A stretch of 64,000 nucleotides of DNA. Source: Paracoccus xiamenensis. Its GTDB lineage: Bacteria > Pseudomonadota > Alphaproteobacteria > Rhodobacterales > Rhodobacteraceae. The notes under the pieces were generated by a model that did not search any database, was not told where the DNA came from, and worked only from the letters and a program-made list of their open reading frames with translations. Each line of letters begins with the position of its first letter. Position 1 is the first letter of the stretch. Positions 51,868 to 60,941 of this stretch are shown piece by piece. The translations under genes and the position numbers were made by a program. The DNA is taken from the NCBI RefSeq assembly GCF_011308835.1, contig NZ_JAAOHY010000005.1, positions 1-64,000 on the forward strand, in the 5' to 3' direction.

Positions 51868-52884
51868 TCAGCGCCCGGCGATCCAGTAAGCCGCCAGATG
51901 CGCGCGGTCCTTGGGGATCTGCCGCAGGATCTCCTGTTTCAGGGGCTGAAGCCGGGCCTTCTCGGTCGCGATCCAGACCCTTTCGGCCTGCACACCCTCC
52001 TGCGCCAGCTTGGCCGCAAGATCGGCCTCGCCCGCCGGGCGATGCGTCAGATGCAGGCCGGGATGGGCGGGGAAAGGATAGTCGGTTGAGGCGCCGAACA
52101 GATGGCAGTCGATCCGCGCTGCCGGATCCTGCACCGCGATGATCCGCGCCAGCGCTGGATAGGCGGTCTCATCCCCGCCGATCAGCAGCGATGCCGCCTG
52201 TGGCATCCCGCCACCGCCCGGCCCGGTCAAGCCGACCTCGATCCCCGCAGCGGTGTTCGCAGCGAATGCGCAGATGCGGCCGCCGTCATGCACGAAAATA
52301 TCGGTTTCCAGCCAGCCAGCCGCCGCGTCGATGGCCGAGATGGTATAGGCAGGCCGATGCAATTCCTGCGGCCAGACCGCCTGCCCGGCAGCCGTCAGGC
52401 GCGGCCATTGCGTCGCCCCGTCGGCCTGCGGCAGCACGAAACGGAAATGGATCATGTCGCGGGCCAGACGCTCCAGCCCCTGGCCCTCGATCCGCATGCG
52501 AAGGAAGTTCTGGCCCAACGGTCGCACCCACGCCACCCGGCCAAGGCTGAAATTCGGCGGATGCGCACCCGCCTGTTCCGGCCCCGTCCAGCTGAGCGCT
52601 TGCGCCGTCACACAGCCCAGTTCGGCGAGCTGATAGGCGGCAGCTTCCTTCAGCGTGAACAGCCAGTCGGGACTGTCGGCACGGGCGAAGACAACGGCCC
52701 CCGCACCGTCGCGCCGCGCGCCGTATTCCCCCTGCCCCAGCACCACCCAGGTCGAGCGTCCATGCCCCGAATGCAGCGCCAGACCGTGTTCTTCGGCCTG
52801 ATCGCGTAGCATCCGGTCCAGCACCTCAAAGGCCAGATCGACGGGGGCCTCTGCCTGAAAGGCGGGGGGTGGGGTATGTCTCAT
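51868..52884 (-). CDS. DUF2218 - siderophore-interacting FAD protein fusion
   Basis: This 338-residue protein has an N-terminal DUF2218 domain of about 90 residues (FEVLDRMLRDQAEEHGLALHSGHGRSTWVVL...ADSPDWLFTLKEAAAYQLAELG). A siderophore-interacting (SIP) ferric reductase-like domain follows: RVAWVRPLGQNFLRMRIEG, the FAD-binding motif HRPAYTISAID, and the C-terminal NAD-binding-like SLLIGGDETAYPALARII. SIPs reduce ferric siderophores in the cytoplasm. A TGA-N9-TCA iron box sits 43-57 nt upstream. Confidence 0.88.
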   Translation of the reverse strand: MRHTPPPAFQAEAPVDLAFEVLDRMLRDQAEEHGLALHSGHGRSTWVVLGQGEYGARRDGAGAVVFARADSPDWLFTLKEAAAYQLAELGCVTAQALSWTGPEQAGAHPPNFSLGRVAWVRPLGQNFLRMRIEGQGLERLARDMIHFRFVLPQADGATQWPRLTAAGQAVWPQELHRPAYTISAIDAAAGWLETDIFVHDGGRICAFAANTAAGIEVGLTGPGGGGMPQAASLLIGGDETAYPALARIIAVQDPAARIDCHLFGASTDYPFPAHPGLHLTHRPAGEADLAAKLAQEGVQAERVWIATEKARLQPLKQEILRQIPKDRAHLAAYWIAGR

Positions 52885-52926
52885 CCGGGCTTCTCCAAAG
52901 TCAGGATGCAGCTTGGATAAATATTC

Positions 52927-52941
52927 TGACTTAAAGTGTCA
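52927..52941 (-). promoter_or_regulatory. Candidate iron box (TGA-N9-TCA) of the SIP gene
   Basis: TGACTTAAAGTGTCA has the TGA-N9-TCA pattern known for alphaproteobacterial iron regulators of the RirA/IscR type. It sits in an A+T-rich promoter gap before the DUF2218-SIP gene and closely resembles a second copy upstream of exbB (55655-55669). Confidence 0.68.
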
Positions 52942-52979
52942 ATTATTCCCGTGCTGCTGTAGCGCCAGCAAATCCGGCG

Positions 52980-53894
52980 CTACAGGTCGATCCTGATCGG
53001 CAGCACGAAAGAGGCACCTTTGCCATTCGGCGGCGCGGGCATTCGCGGCATCCGGCCAGCCTGCCGCGCCAGGGCGGCATCGACCTTTGCATTTCCGGTC
53101 GAACTGGCAAGCCGGGCGGCTGCTGAACCATTCCCCGAAATCGAGACCGAGACCTGAATGGTCACCGAACCCCGGCCACCACCCGGCACCCGCGTCCGCT
53201 TCATGTGCGAGGCCACGCGGCCACCGACCCGGCTGGTCCAGCTGTCCATCTTCGCCTTGCTGGCGCCGGTGCTGGCACGTGTCTGTCCGGCTGGGCCGCC
53301 GCGCCGCTGGCTGGTCGCGGTCTCGGCCGGTGCGGCGCGTTCGGTCTGCTGCGTCGGCGCGGTCGTGCGTTCGCGGCGCGTTTCGCGCTTGGGCTGCTCC
53401 TTCGGCGGCTTGGGCTTTTCTTCGCGGCGCACCTGCTGCGGTTCCGGCTTGCGCCGCTCTGGCCGCGTTATCGGCCGGTCCGAGGCGGTCAGCGCCAGCG
53501 CCGATTCAGGCAGAAGGTCTGCAAAATCGGTGACCGGTGGCAGTTCCGTCAGTGGCGGAACCTCGAAATCGGGTGCGGGCTCGGGTTCTGGCAACTCGGG
53601 CTCGGGCTCTGGTTCCGGCTCTGGTGCAGGCTCAGGTTCCGGCTCGGGCTCGGTCTGGGCTTCCGGCTCGGGCTCGGGTTCTGCCAATGATGCGGTTTCT
53701 TCGGCCGCAGCTGCCTCAGCAGGCGGGGCTGGGGCCGCAGGTGCAGGCAGCAGTTCGGCAAAGATGGGCGCGGGCAACATCATGACCGCATGACGCTTCG
53801 AAGCGCGCTCGATCCAGAGGCCACCTGCGACATGGGCCGCAGCGACCAGGGCGCCGAAACCGCCCCAGCGCAACCCGTCCACCGACCAGCTCAT
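52980..53894 (-). CDS. tonB: TonB-family energy transducer
   Basis: This 304-residue protein has an N-terminal anchor (GFGALVAAAHVAGGLWIERA), a long Glu/Pro rod ([18 protein letters not shown]), a basic Pro/Arg/Lys stretch, and the C-terminal TonB fold (RVPGGGRGSVTIQVSVSISGNGSAAARLASSTGNAKVDAALARQA...FVLPIRIDL). It transmits proton-motive energy from ExbBD to outer-membrane receptors. It overlaps exbD by 4 nt. Confidence 0.9.
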   Translation of the reverse strand: MSWSVDGLRWGGFGALVAAAHVAGGLWIERASKRHAVMMLPAPIFAELLPAPAAPAPPAEAAAAEETASLAEPEPEPEAQTEPEPEPEPAPEPEPEPEPELPEPEPAPDFEVPPLTELPPVTDFADLLPESALALTASDRPITRPERRKPEPQQVRREEKPKPPKEQPKRETRRERTTAPTQQTERAAPAETATSQRRGGPAGQTRASTGASKAKMDSWTSRVGGRVASHMKRTRVPGGGRGSVTIQVSVSISGNGSAAARLASSTGNAKVDAALARQAGRMPRMPAPPNGKGASFVLPIRIDL

Positions 53895-54364
53895 TGCCCG
53901 GCACCCGCGGGGACTGCCTGCCCATCCACCGCGCCCGTGGCGGGCGGTGCGGCAGTCGCGTCCAGCCCAACCAGTGCGATCTTGGTATAGGCGTGATCGC
54001 GCAGCAGGTTCATCACCTCCATCACCTCGCCATAGCTGACGGCCTTGTCGGCGCGCAGGAAGATCCGCGTCTCTCGATTACCGCCGGTTTCGGCGTCCAG
54101 CTGTGCCGGCAGCGCCTGACTGGAGATCTGCGCCTGTCCAAGCGACAGCGAACGATCCGCGGCGATGGTCAGCCAGACCGGCTGATCGGGCCGCTGCGAG
54201 GCCGACCCGCGCGATGCCGGCAGGTCGATATTGATGTCGACCGTCGCCAGCGGCGCGGCGACCATGAAAATGATCAGCAGCACCAGCATCACGTCGATAA
54301 AGGGGGTGACGTTGATCTCGTGGTTATCGGTCAGCGAATCATCGTCTTGCAGCCGGCCTGCCAT
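53891..54364 (-). CDS. exbD: Biopolymer transport protein ExbD
   Basis: This 157-residue protein has HEINVTPFIDVMLVLLIIFMVAAPL near the N-terminus, with the proton-carrying Asp in FIDVML, then a periplasmic domain (ADKAVSYGEVMEVMNLLRDHAYTKIALVG). The start at 54364 is one nt past the exbB stop and follows a GGGAGGGG within exbB. The C-terminal 20 residues are Ala/Pro/Gly-rich. Confidence 0.94.
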   Translation of the reverse strand: MAGRLQDDDSLTDNHEINVTPFIDVMLVLLIIFMVAAPLATVDINIDLPASRGSASQRPDQPVWLTIAADRSLSLGQAQISSQALPAQLDAETGGNRETRIFLRADKAVSYGEVMEVMNLLRDHAYTKIALVGLDATAAPPATGAVDGQAVPAGAGQ

Positions 54365-54365
54365 C

Positions 54366-55592
54366 TCAGCCCCTCCCGCTGGCGCGGAAATCCAGATCGC
54401 GGCTGACCAGCCGTTCGACCCCCGCGGCCGCATCCGCCAGACGCAGGCGATAGCCAGTGATCTGGCGGGCGAAGAAGTTATAGATGACCACAGCGGGAAT
54501 GGCCGCGACCAGCCCCAGCGCGGTGGCCAGCAGCGCCTCGGCGATACCGGGGGCGACCACGGCCAGGTTGGTGGTCTGCGATTCCGAAATCCCGATGAAG
54601 CTGTTCATGATGCCCCAGACAGTGCCGAACAGCCCGACGAAGGGCGCGGTCGAACCGATCGTCGCCAGCAGACCAGTGCCCACACCCGCCTTACGGCCCG
54701 AGGTCGAAACGATGCCGGAAAGATAGGACGACACCCGTTCTTTCAGGCCGGCCGTGCCAGCCACATCGGTGGCGGGGACCGAACGCTCGACCTCCGCCGC
54801 AGCCACGCGCAGCATCCGGCTGGCCGGGTCGTTCCGCTTGGCCGAGGCAGCAACCGCATCGGCCAGGTTCGGGGCGCTGGCGATCACCGCAGCGCTGCGC
54901 CGCGCGTTGCGCGTCGCGCCCAGCATTTCCAGCAGCTTCGCCAGCAGAACCGTCCAGGTCACGACCGAAGCAAAGACCAGCCCGATCATCACGCCCTTAA
55001 CGACGATATCGGCGCCCATATACATCCCCCAGGGCGAGAGATCATGCGGCAGCATCGACTCGGGCACCGTGAAATCGCCCGCAGGGGCGGCCTGCACCGC
55101 GCCCGCATCCGATGCGCCTGCGGCCGGTTCGGCAGGTGTCGCCGCCGTGGTAGCAGGGTCCGTGGGCGTGGCAGGCGCGGGCATGGCAGCCGGGTCTGTG
55201 GGTGCAGCGGTCACTGGGGCAGGCGTTGCAGCCGGCTCTGCGGGCGTCGCAGCCGAGTCTGCTGGCGCAGTTGCAGGCGTCGCATTCGGCTCGGCGGGCG
55301 TGGCAGCCGGCTCCGACGTCGCAGCTTCCGGGGCGCTTTGCCCAGCCGAAGTATCGGTGCCGGTCGGGGCAGCTGCCGCTGTAGGCGCGGCGGGGGCCTC
55401 GGTCCCTGCCGGGGCGGTTTCTGCCGGCGACACTGCCGGGGCAGCATCAGCTGGCGCAGGCGCGACAGGTGCCGGGCTGGTGGCCGGATCGGTGGCCACA
55501 GGTGCGGTTTGCGCCATCAACGCACCCGGACCCAAGATGGCGAAGGCCAAGCAGGCAAGTGACGGGATGCGGTGAGTTGTGGACTGCGGCAT
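54366..55592 (-). CDS. exbB: ExbB/TolQ proton channel with long Ala/Pro-rich N-terminus
   Basis: This 408-residue protein has a signal peptide ([28 protein letters not shown]) and an Ala/Pro/Thr-rich region of about 150 residues. It is followed by the MotA/TolQ/ExbB domain: [53 protein letters not shown], and [33 protein letters not shown]. The N-terminal extension makes it about twice the size of classical ExbB. First gene of exbB-exbD-tonB, 63 nt after an iron box. Confidence 0.92.
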   Translation of the reverse strand: MPQSTTHRIPSLACLAFAILGPGALMAQTAPVATDPATSPAPVAPAPADAAPAVSPAETAPAGTEAPAAPTAAAAPTGTDTSAGQSAPEAATSEPAATPAEPNATPATAPADSAATPAEPAATPAPVTAAPTDPAAMPAPATPTDPATTAATPAEPAAGASDAGAVQAAPAGDFTVPESMLPHDLSPWGMYMGADIVVKGVMIGLVFASVVTWTVLLAKLLEMLGATRNARRSAAVIASAPNLADAVAASAKRNDPASRMLRVAAAEVERSVPATDVAGTAGLKERVSSYLSGIVSTSGRKAGVGTGLLATIGSTAPFVGLFGTVWGIMNSFIGISESQTTNLAVVAPGIAEALLATALGLVAAIPAVVIYNFFARQITGYRLRLADAAAGVERLVSRDLDFRASGRG

Positions 55593-55940
55593 TGGATTTA
55601 CTCGCTTCAGGAATGCATGGCCAAAAGGCGACTCGGCCGGGCATATTTCAAACCTGAGTATTACTGTCAACATCATACCCACCCCATGCAAGCCCTGTTT
55701 TTCCCGCAGCGCGCCGCCCCTGCCCGACCCTTGGCACGGCGGACTGGTGGGCGAACGCCCGTCCGGGCAAAGATTGCGTCTTCGGCCCGGATCCAGCCGA
55801 AACGGACCCATTCCCCTGCCTCGACGGCAAAAAAAGTGACAGATTTCCGCCCAAACGCCTTGGAAGGCACAGCGATTTCTTGCTGTCGCCGCAGCGATGA
55901 CATAACACGCAAAGATAATCATCTTTCCGGGTCATCCAGC
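55593..55940. promoter_or_regulatory. Divergent control region between exbB and opgG
   Basis: No gene is supported in this 348-nt gap. It holds the iron box at 55655-55669 on the exbB side. The opgG side (55900-55935) is more A+T-rich and could hold its promoter; no clear -35/-10 pair was found. Confidence 0.5.
55655..55669 (-). promoter_or_regulatory. Candidate iron box (TGA-N9-TCA) of exbB-exbD-tonB
   Basis: TGAGTATTACTGTCA matches TGA-N9-TCA. Together with the box at 52927 it gives the shared pattern C-TGA-(C/G)T...TG-TCA-A. It lies 63 nt upstream of the exbB start. Confidence 0.68.
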
Positions 55941-57497
55941 GTGAAACGTCGTTATTTTCTTGGAACAATGTCGGCTGCCTTCGCTCTGAGCCAGGCTTCT
56001 TACGGGCAGGCGCAGACCTCACCCGCCACCGCAGAGCCACAACCGGAGACCGAGCCCGCCGCACCTTTCGGTTTCGAAAGCGTGGCCTCGATCGCCGCGG
56101 GCTGGGCGGCGCGGGACTGGGAATCGCCTGCCGCACCTTTAAGCGGGCCGTTCAAGGATATCGACTACGACAAGTATCGCGCCATCCGGTTCAAGCGCGA
56201 CGCCGACCCTTGGAAGGATATTCCCGGCTTCGGGCTGGATCTGCTGTCACCGGGGATGATTTTCTATGAACCTGTGCGCATCAACATCGTCCGCGACGGT
56301 GTGCCGCAGCCCCTGCCCTTCGACCCTTCGGTCTTCGACTTCGATCCGGCGCATTTCCCGCCGGATGCGGCACAGGCGACGCCGGACGAAATGGGCTGGT
56401 CGGGCTTCCGTATCCGCAGCGCGCTGAACAAGCCCGACATTCTGGACGAACTGGCGGTGTTTCAGGGCGCGTCCTATTTCCGCGTCCTCGGACGGGGCAG
56501 CCGATACGGACTGTCGGCGCGTGGTCTGGCCATCGGCACCGGCAGCGCGGCGGGCGAGGAATTCCCGGTCTTCCGCGAGTTCTGGATCCATGACCCCGAT
56601 CCCGTCACCGGCACCATCACCATTCAGGCGCTGCTGGACAGCAAATCTGTCTCGGGCGGCTACGAATTCGTGCTGGCGCCGGGCGCGGAATCGGTGATGA
56701 CCACCCGCGTTGCGCTGTTCGCGCGCACCAAGCTGGACAATTTCGGTGTGGCGCCGCTGACCTCGATGTTCTGGTTCGGGCCCGCCGATGCGGCAGGTCA
56801 GGACGATTACCGCCCTGCCGTCCATGACAGCGACGGGCTGCAGATGATTACCGGCGCCGGTCAGACCCTGTGGCGGGTGCTGTCGAACCCGGCCAAGCTG
56901 CAGATCTCGGCCTTTGTTGACGACGGACCGCGCGGATTCGGGCTGATCCAGCGCCCGCGCGACTTTGCCGATTACGAGGATGCCGAGGCGAACTACGAAA
57001 GCCGCCCATCGGCATGGATCCGGCCGTTGGGCGATTGGGGCCGGGGCAATGTCTCGCTGATCGAAATCCCGGTCGACAGCGAATTCCACGACAATATCGT
57101 CAGCTACTGGCAGCCCTCGGCACCGCTTGAAGCCGGCAATCGAACCGATTTCGCCTATACGCTCGCCTTTGGCGACAACGTGCTGAAGCCGACTACGCTG
57201 GCGCGGGTGGAATCCACACGCTCGGGCACCTCGATCAACCGCAAGGGGGCCCGGAGCTTCTTCATCGACTTCGATCTGGCCCCCTTTGCCGATCGCGAAG
57301 ATCCCGAAATTCAGGTCAACGCCACCGATGGCAAGATCGAACACCCCTATCTGCTGCGCCTGCCCCAGCATGGGCTGTTGCGGGTGGCCTTCGAATATAT
57401 CCCCGAGGGCGCGCAGATGGCCGATCTCAGCGCGGTGCTGAAGGCGGGTGAGGTCAATCTGTCGGAAACCTGGCTGTTCCGCTGGTCCGAGGGCTGA
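55941..57497 (+). CDS. opgG: Periplasmic glucan biosynthesis protein OpgG/OpgD (MdoG/MdoD)
   Basis: This 518-residue protein has a probable Tat signal (KRRYFLG then a hydrophobic stretch ending SYGQAQ). The mature protein matches MdoG/MdoD: PFKDIDYDKYRAIRFKRDADPW, FYEPVRINIV, GFRIRSALNKPDILDELAVFQGASYFRVLGRGSRYGLSARGLAIG, and FFIDFDLAPFAD. It shapes or branches osmoregulated periplasmic glucans. The start is GTG 55941, with a weak ribosome binding site. The Tat signal is more typical of OpgD, the domain order fits either. First of opgG-opgH-opgC. Confidence 0.93.
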   Translation: MKRRYFLGTMSAAFALSQASYGQAQTSPATAEPQPETEPAAPFGFESVASIAAGWAARDWESPAAPLSGPFKDIDYDKYRAIRFKRDADPWKDIPGFGLDLLSPGMIFYEPVRINIVRDGVPQPLPFDPSVFDFDPAHFPPDAAQATPDEMGWSGFRIRSALNKPDILDELAVFQGASYFRVLGRGSRYGLSARGLAIGTGSAAGEEFPVFREFWIHDPDPVTGTITIQALLDSKSVSGGYEFVLAPGAESVMTTRVALFARTKLDNFGVAPLTSMFWFGPADAAGQDDYRPAVHDSDGLQMITGAGQTLWRVLSNPAKLQISAFVDDGPRGFGLIQRPRDFADYEDAEANYESRPSAWIRPLGDWGRGNVSLIEIPVDSEFHDNIVSYWQPSAPLEAGNRTDFAYTLAFGDNVLKPTTLARVESTRSGTSINRKGARSFFIDFDLAPFADREDPEIQVNATDGKIEHPYLLRLPQHGLLRVAFEYIPEGAQMADLSAVLKAGEVNLSETWLFRWSEG

Positions 57498-57500
57498 TCA

Positions 57501-59621
57501 TTGGCGACTGAACACGACCCGAACACGCAGTCGCAAACGCCGCGCCCTGCGCCGGTGGATGATCCCCGCTTGGCAGCCACCCCGCCCGAGGCACCGCTGG
57601 AGATGCCGGTGCAGGACTTCCGCGCCGCGCCCCCGCAAGGCCCAGACTTTCAGGCCCCCGCGCCAGAGGTACGGCTGGCGCGGCTGATCACCTTTGGCGG
57701 CGCGGCGGTGGTCACCGCGCTTGGCGCATGGCAGATGTGGTCTGCCTTCGGCGCGAATATCCTGCCGATGCAATACGTGCTGCTGGCGCTGTTCAGTATC
57801 ACATTCGCCTGGATCGGCTTCAGCTTCTGCTCGATGCTGGCCGGGCTGGTCGCGCGCCAGTTTGAAACGCCCGCCGATCCCGGCAATGCCAGGATCGCCA
57901 TCGTCATGCCGGTCTATCACGAGGATCCGGCCGAAAGCATGGGCCTGCTAGCCGCGCTGGCGGATCAGGTGGCCGAGGCAGGCATGGCCGACCGGGCCGA
58001 GATCTTCGTGCTGTCAGACAGCCGCGACCCCGATGTTTTCGCTGCCGAGGCGCTTGCCGTCACCAAGCTGCGCGAAGGCGCGCCGATCCCGGTCTGGTAT
58101 CGCCGCCGCACCGACAATACGGGGCGCAAGGCCGGCAATATCGCCGAATTCGTCCGCCGCTGGGGCGGCCGCTATGACCAGATGCTCGTGCTGGATGCCG
58201 ACAGCGTCGTGTCGGGCGATGTGGTCCGGCAGATGTCGGCGCGGATGTCTGCGGACCCGGCGCTGGCGCTGATCCAGACCATCCCGATGCTGGTGCAGGG
58301 ACAGACCATCTTTGCCCGCGTGATCCAGTTCGCCGGCCGCATCTATGGCCCCTCGATCGCCCGCGGGGTTGCCGCCTGGTCGGGCGATAACGGCAATTTC
58401 TGGGGCCATAACGCCATGATCCGCGTGCGCGCATTCGCCGAATGCTGCGGCCTGCCGGAACTGTCGGGCACTCCGCCCTGGGGCGGCACCGTGCTGTCGC
58501 ATGACTTCGTCGAGGCCGCGCTGCTGCGCCGGGCTGGCTGGAAGGTCCGGCTGGACTGGGATCTGCGCGGCAGCTACGAGGGCAGCCCGCCCACGCTTCT
58601 GGACATGGCCGTGCGTGAACGCCGTTGGGCACAGGGCAACCTGCAACATATCCGCGTGATCGGCGCGCGTGGCTTTACCGCCATCAGCCGGACCCATTTC
58701 CTGATCGGCATGCTGGGCTTTCTGATGAGCCCGATCTGGCTGGCCATGATTATCGCTGGCCTGATCCTGACTGCCATCGTCATCCTGTCCAGCCCGGTCT
58801 ATTTCCCGTCAGCCAATCAGCTTTTCCCCGACTGGCCGACCTTCGACGCCCGCCGGATGCTGTGGCTTCTGGCCGCCTCGGCGGCGCTTCTGCTGCTGCC
58901 CAAGGCCATCGCCATCGTCCGCGCATGGCGGCGCCCGCTGGCCGGCAATGTCGGTGGCAAGGCCCATGTGGCGCTGAGCGCGGTGTTCGAGGTCATCATG
59001 TCCACGCTGATCGCACCGGTGCAAATGCTGATCCAGACCCGCCAGATCGTCGAGATCCTGATGGGCCGCAGCTCTGGCTGGGAAAGCCAAGTTCGCAAGG
59101 GCTCGATGCCGCCCTGGGGCGTGGTGCTGCGCCGGCACTGGATCCATGTTGCCTCGGGCCTGATCATCGGGCTGATCCTGGCCTATCTGTCGCCCGCGCA
59201 GCTGATCTGGCTGGCGCCGATCCTGGCCGGGCTGATCCTTGCGCCGCTGACCTCGCGGTGGAGCGCATCTGCCGTGCTGGGTCGCTGGGCGCGGCAGGCC
59301 GGTCTGCTGGTCACGCCCGAAGAACGCGAAACGCCGGCAGTGCTGACCGCCAGTGTGGCCCATACCCGCCGGCTGCGCGGCCCCGCCAATGCCACGGCCG
59401 AACTTGGCCGCGATCCGCAGGCGCTGGCGGCCTATACCGCCATGATCCCGCCGCAGCCCGCGCTGCCGGTGGACAAGCGCCTGCCCGAGATCTCAGCCGC
59501 CGCCAAGATCGCGGTTGCCAGCAATCAGACGCAGGCGCTTGGCTTCCTTGACCGGGCAGAGCGCGCGGCCCTGCTGAACACACCGGAATTGCTTGATCGC
59601 TGGGCACGCCTGCCGCAATGA
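57501..59621 (+). CDS. opgH: Glucans biosynthesis glucosyltransferase OpgH (MdoH)
   Basis: This 706-residue inner-membrane GT2 enzyme builds the beta-1,2-glucan backbone. After two N-terminal helices come IAIVMPVYHEDPAESM, EIFVLSDSRDPD, the DAD motif in MLVLDADSVVSGD, SHDFVEAALLRRAGW and the (Q)xxRW equivalent VRERRWAQGN; then several C-terminal helices. TTG 57501, three nt after opgG and behind GAGGG, is the best start. ATGA overlap with opgC. Confidence 0.95.
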   Translation: MATEHDPNTQSQTPRPAPVDDPRLAATPPEAPLEMPVQDFRAAPPQGPDFQAPAPEVRLARLITFGGAAVVTALGAWQMWSAFGANILPMQYVLLALFSITFAWIGFSFCSMLAGLVARQFETPADPGNARIAIVMPVYHEDPAESMGLLAALADQVAEAGMADRAEIFVLSDSRDPDVFAAEALAVTKLREGAPIPVWYRRRTDNTGRKAGNIAEFVRRWGGRYDQMLVLDADSVVSGDVVRQMSARMSADPALALIQTIPMLVQGQTIFARVIQFAGRIYGPSIARGVAAWSGDNGNFWGHNAMIRVRAFAECCGLPELSGTPPWGGTVLSHDFVEAALLRRAGWKVRLDWDLRGSYEGSPPTLLDMAVRERRWAQGNLQHIRVIGARGFTAISRTHFLIGMLGFLMSPIWLAMIIAGLILTAIVILSSPVYFPSANQLFPDWPTFDARRMLWLLAASAALLLLPKAIAIVRAWRRPLAGNVGGKAHVALSAVFEVIMSTLIAPVQMLIQTRQIVEILMGRSSGWESQVRKGSMPPWGVVLRRHWIHVASGLIIGLILAYLSPAQLIWLAPILAGLILAPLTSRWSASAVLGRWARQAGLLVTPEERETPAVLTASVAHTRRLRGPANATAELGRDPQALAAYTAMIPPQPALPVDKRLPEISAAAKIAVASNQTQALGFLDRAERAALLNTPELLDRWARLPQ

Positions 59622-60724
59622 ACAGGATCCTTGCGCTCGATATGCTGCGCGGCTACGCGCTGGCTGCAATCATGCTCGACCACATGCCGGTCGGCGTGCT
59701 GCGCGGCTATACGCTGGCGAATTTCGCCGTATTTGACGCGGCAGAGCTGTTCGTGCTGCTGTCGGGGTTTCTGGTCGGTCTGGTCTGGATCGGGATCGAG
59801 GCCAAGCAGGGCCGCCGTGCCGCACAATGGCGGTTCCTGCGCCGCGCCGGTCAGGTCTGGCTGGCACTCATGGCGGGCGGCATCCTGCTGGCGCTGCTGT
59901 CGCGCGGCCTGCTGGAGGCGGGCTTTCCCCATACCGCCGTCTGGACGGAATATGCCCGCTGGATCATCGAATTCCCGGTCGGCTACGTGATCACGCTGGG
60001 AACGCTGTGGATGCAGCCGAACCTGCTGGATGTGCTGGCGCTTTATGTCATTCTGCTGGCCTTCACGCCGCTGACCGTGCCGCTGTTGCTGCGTTGGCCA
60101 TGGGCTTTCGCGGCCGCCTCGGCGGCGCTGTGGGCCGTTTCCGTGCCGCTGAACATCCACCTGCCCAACCAGCGCGTTGAAGGCGGGCTGTTGTTCAACC
60201 CCTTCGCCTGGCAGGCGCTGTTCCATAGCGGCATCGCCATGGGCGCCTTCCGCAAGAAGTTCATGCCGGTGCTGCTGCGCTATCGCATGGTGTTGACGAT
60301 CGTGGCCACGATCATCGTGATCTATTCGCTGGGGATGGCGCAGCTGTGGCGCTATGGCCCCGAGGGCAAGGCGATGTCCAAGATCCTGTGGGATCTTGTC
60401 GGACCGGTCGACAAGTGGTCGCTGGACGGGATGCGCTATGTCGCGATCCTGGCCGCAAGCTGGCTGGTCGCGGTACCGCTGTCCGGCTTTCTGGGTTGGC
60501 TTGCCGAAACCGGGCCGGGCCGGGCGCTGGCGGTGATCGGGCGCGGCGGCTTGATCACCTTCGTCGCCTGTGTGCTGCTGTCGGTTCTGGGCGATGCGCT
60601 GATGAACACGCCCGGTCATACCAGCTGGGAACGGCGTCTTGCGGTGGACCTGTGGACGCTGGGCGCGCTGTGGCTGGTCGGCGTGCTGGCCGAAAGGCGC
60701 GCCGCCCGCAAGCGCGCCCGCTGA
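59618..60724 (+). CDS. opgC: OpgC-type glucan acyltransferase
   Basis: This 368-residue protein has about ten helices. RILALDMLRGYALAAIMLDHMPVGVLRGYTLANFAVFDAAELFVLLSGFLVGLV is the start of the OpgC family, with the conserved D-H pair that in acyltransferase-3-like proteins is catalytic. In Rhodobacter sphaeroides OpgC adds succinyl groups to periplasmic glucans; the same is inferred here. Coupled to opgH by ATGA. Confidence 0.92.
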   Translation: MNRILALDMLRGYALAAIMLDHMPVGVLRGYTLANFAVFDAAELFVLLSGFLVGLVWIGIEAKQGRRAAQWRFLRRAGQVWLALMAGGILLALLSRGLLEAGFPHTAVWTEYARWIIEFPVGYVITLGTLWMQPNLLDVLALYVILLAFTPLTVPLLLRWPWAFAAASAALWAVSVPLNIHLPNQRVEGGLLFNPFAWQALFHSGIAMGAFRKKFMPVLLRYRMVLTIVATIIVIYSLGMAQLWRYGPEGKAMSKILWDLVGPVDKWSLDGMRYVAILAASWLVAVPLSGFLGWLAETGPGRALAVIGRGGLITFVACVLLSVLGDALMNTPGHTSWERRLAVDLWTLGALWLVGVLAERRAARKRAR

Positions 60725-60941
60725 GCCGGCGCGCACAGGCGCCGCTGCGAATTGGCGAAACATCGCAGGACTGCGACATTGAGACGCACGAATCTCTTGC
60801 TTTTTCGCCCGTTCCGCACCACCTTTCAGCCGTTCGCGTTATCGTGAACATAGCCCCTGGTGACCGGGCCCCTCTGGCGAACGTGGCGGCACGTTCGTGA
60901 TGTCGGCACTCTACCATGACAAGCCGCATGAGGAGTCTGCC

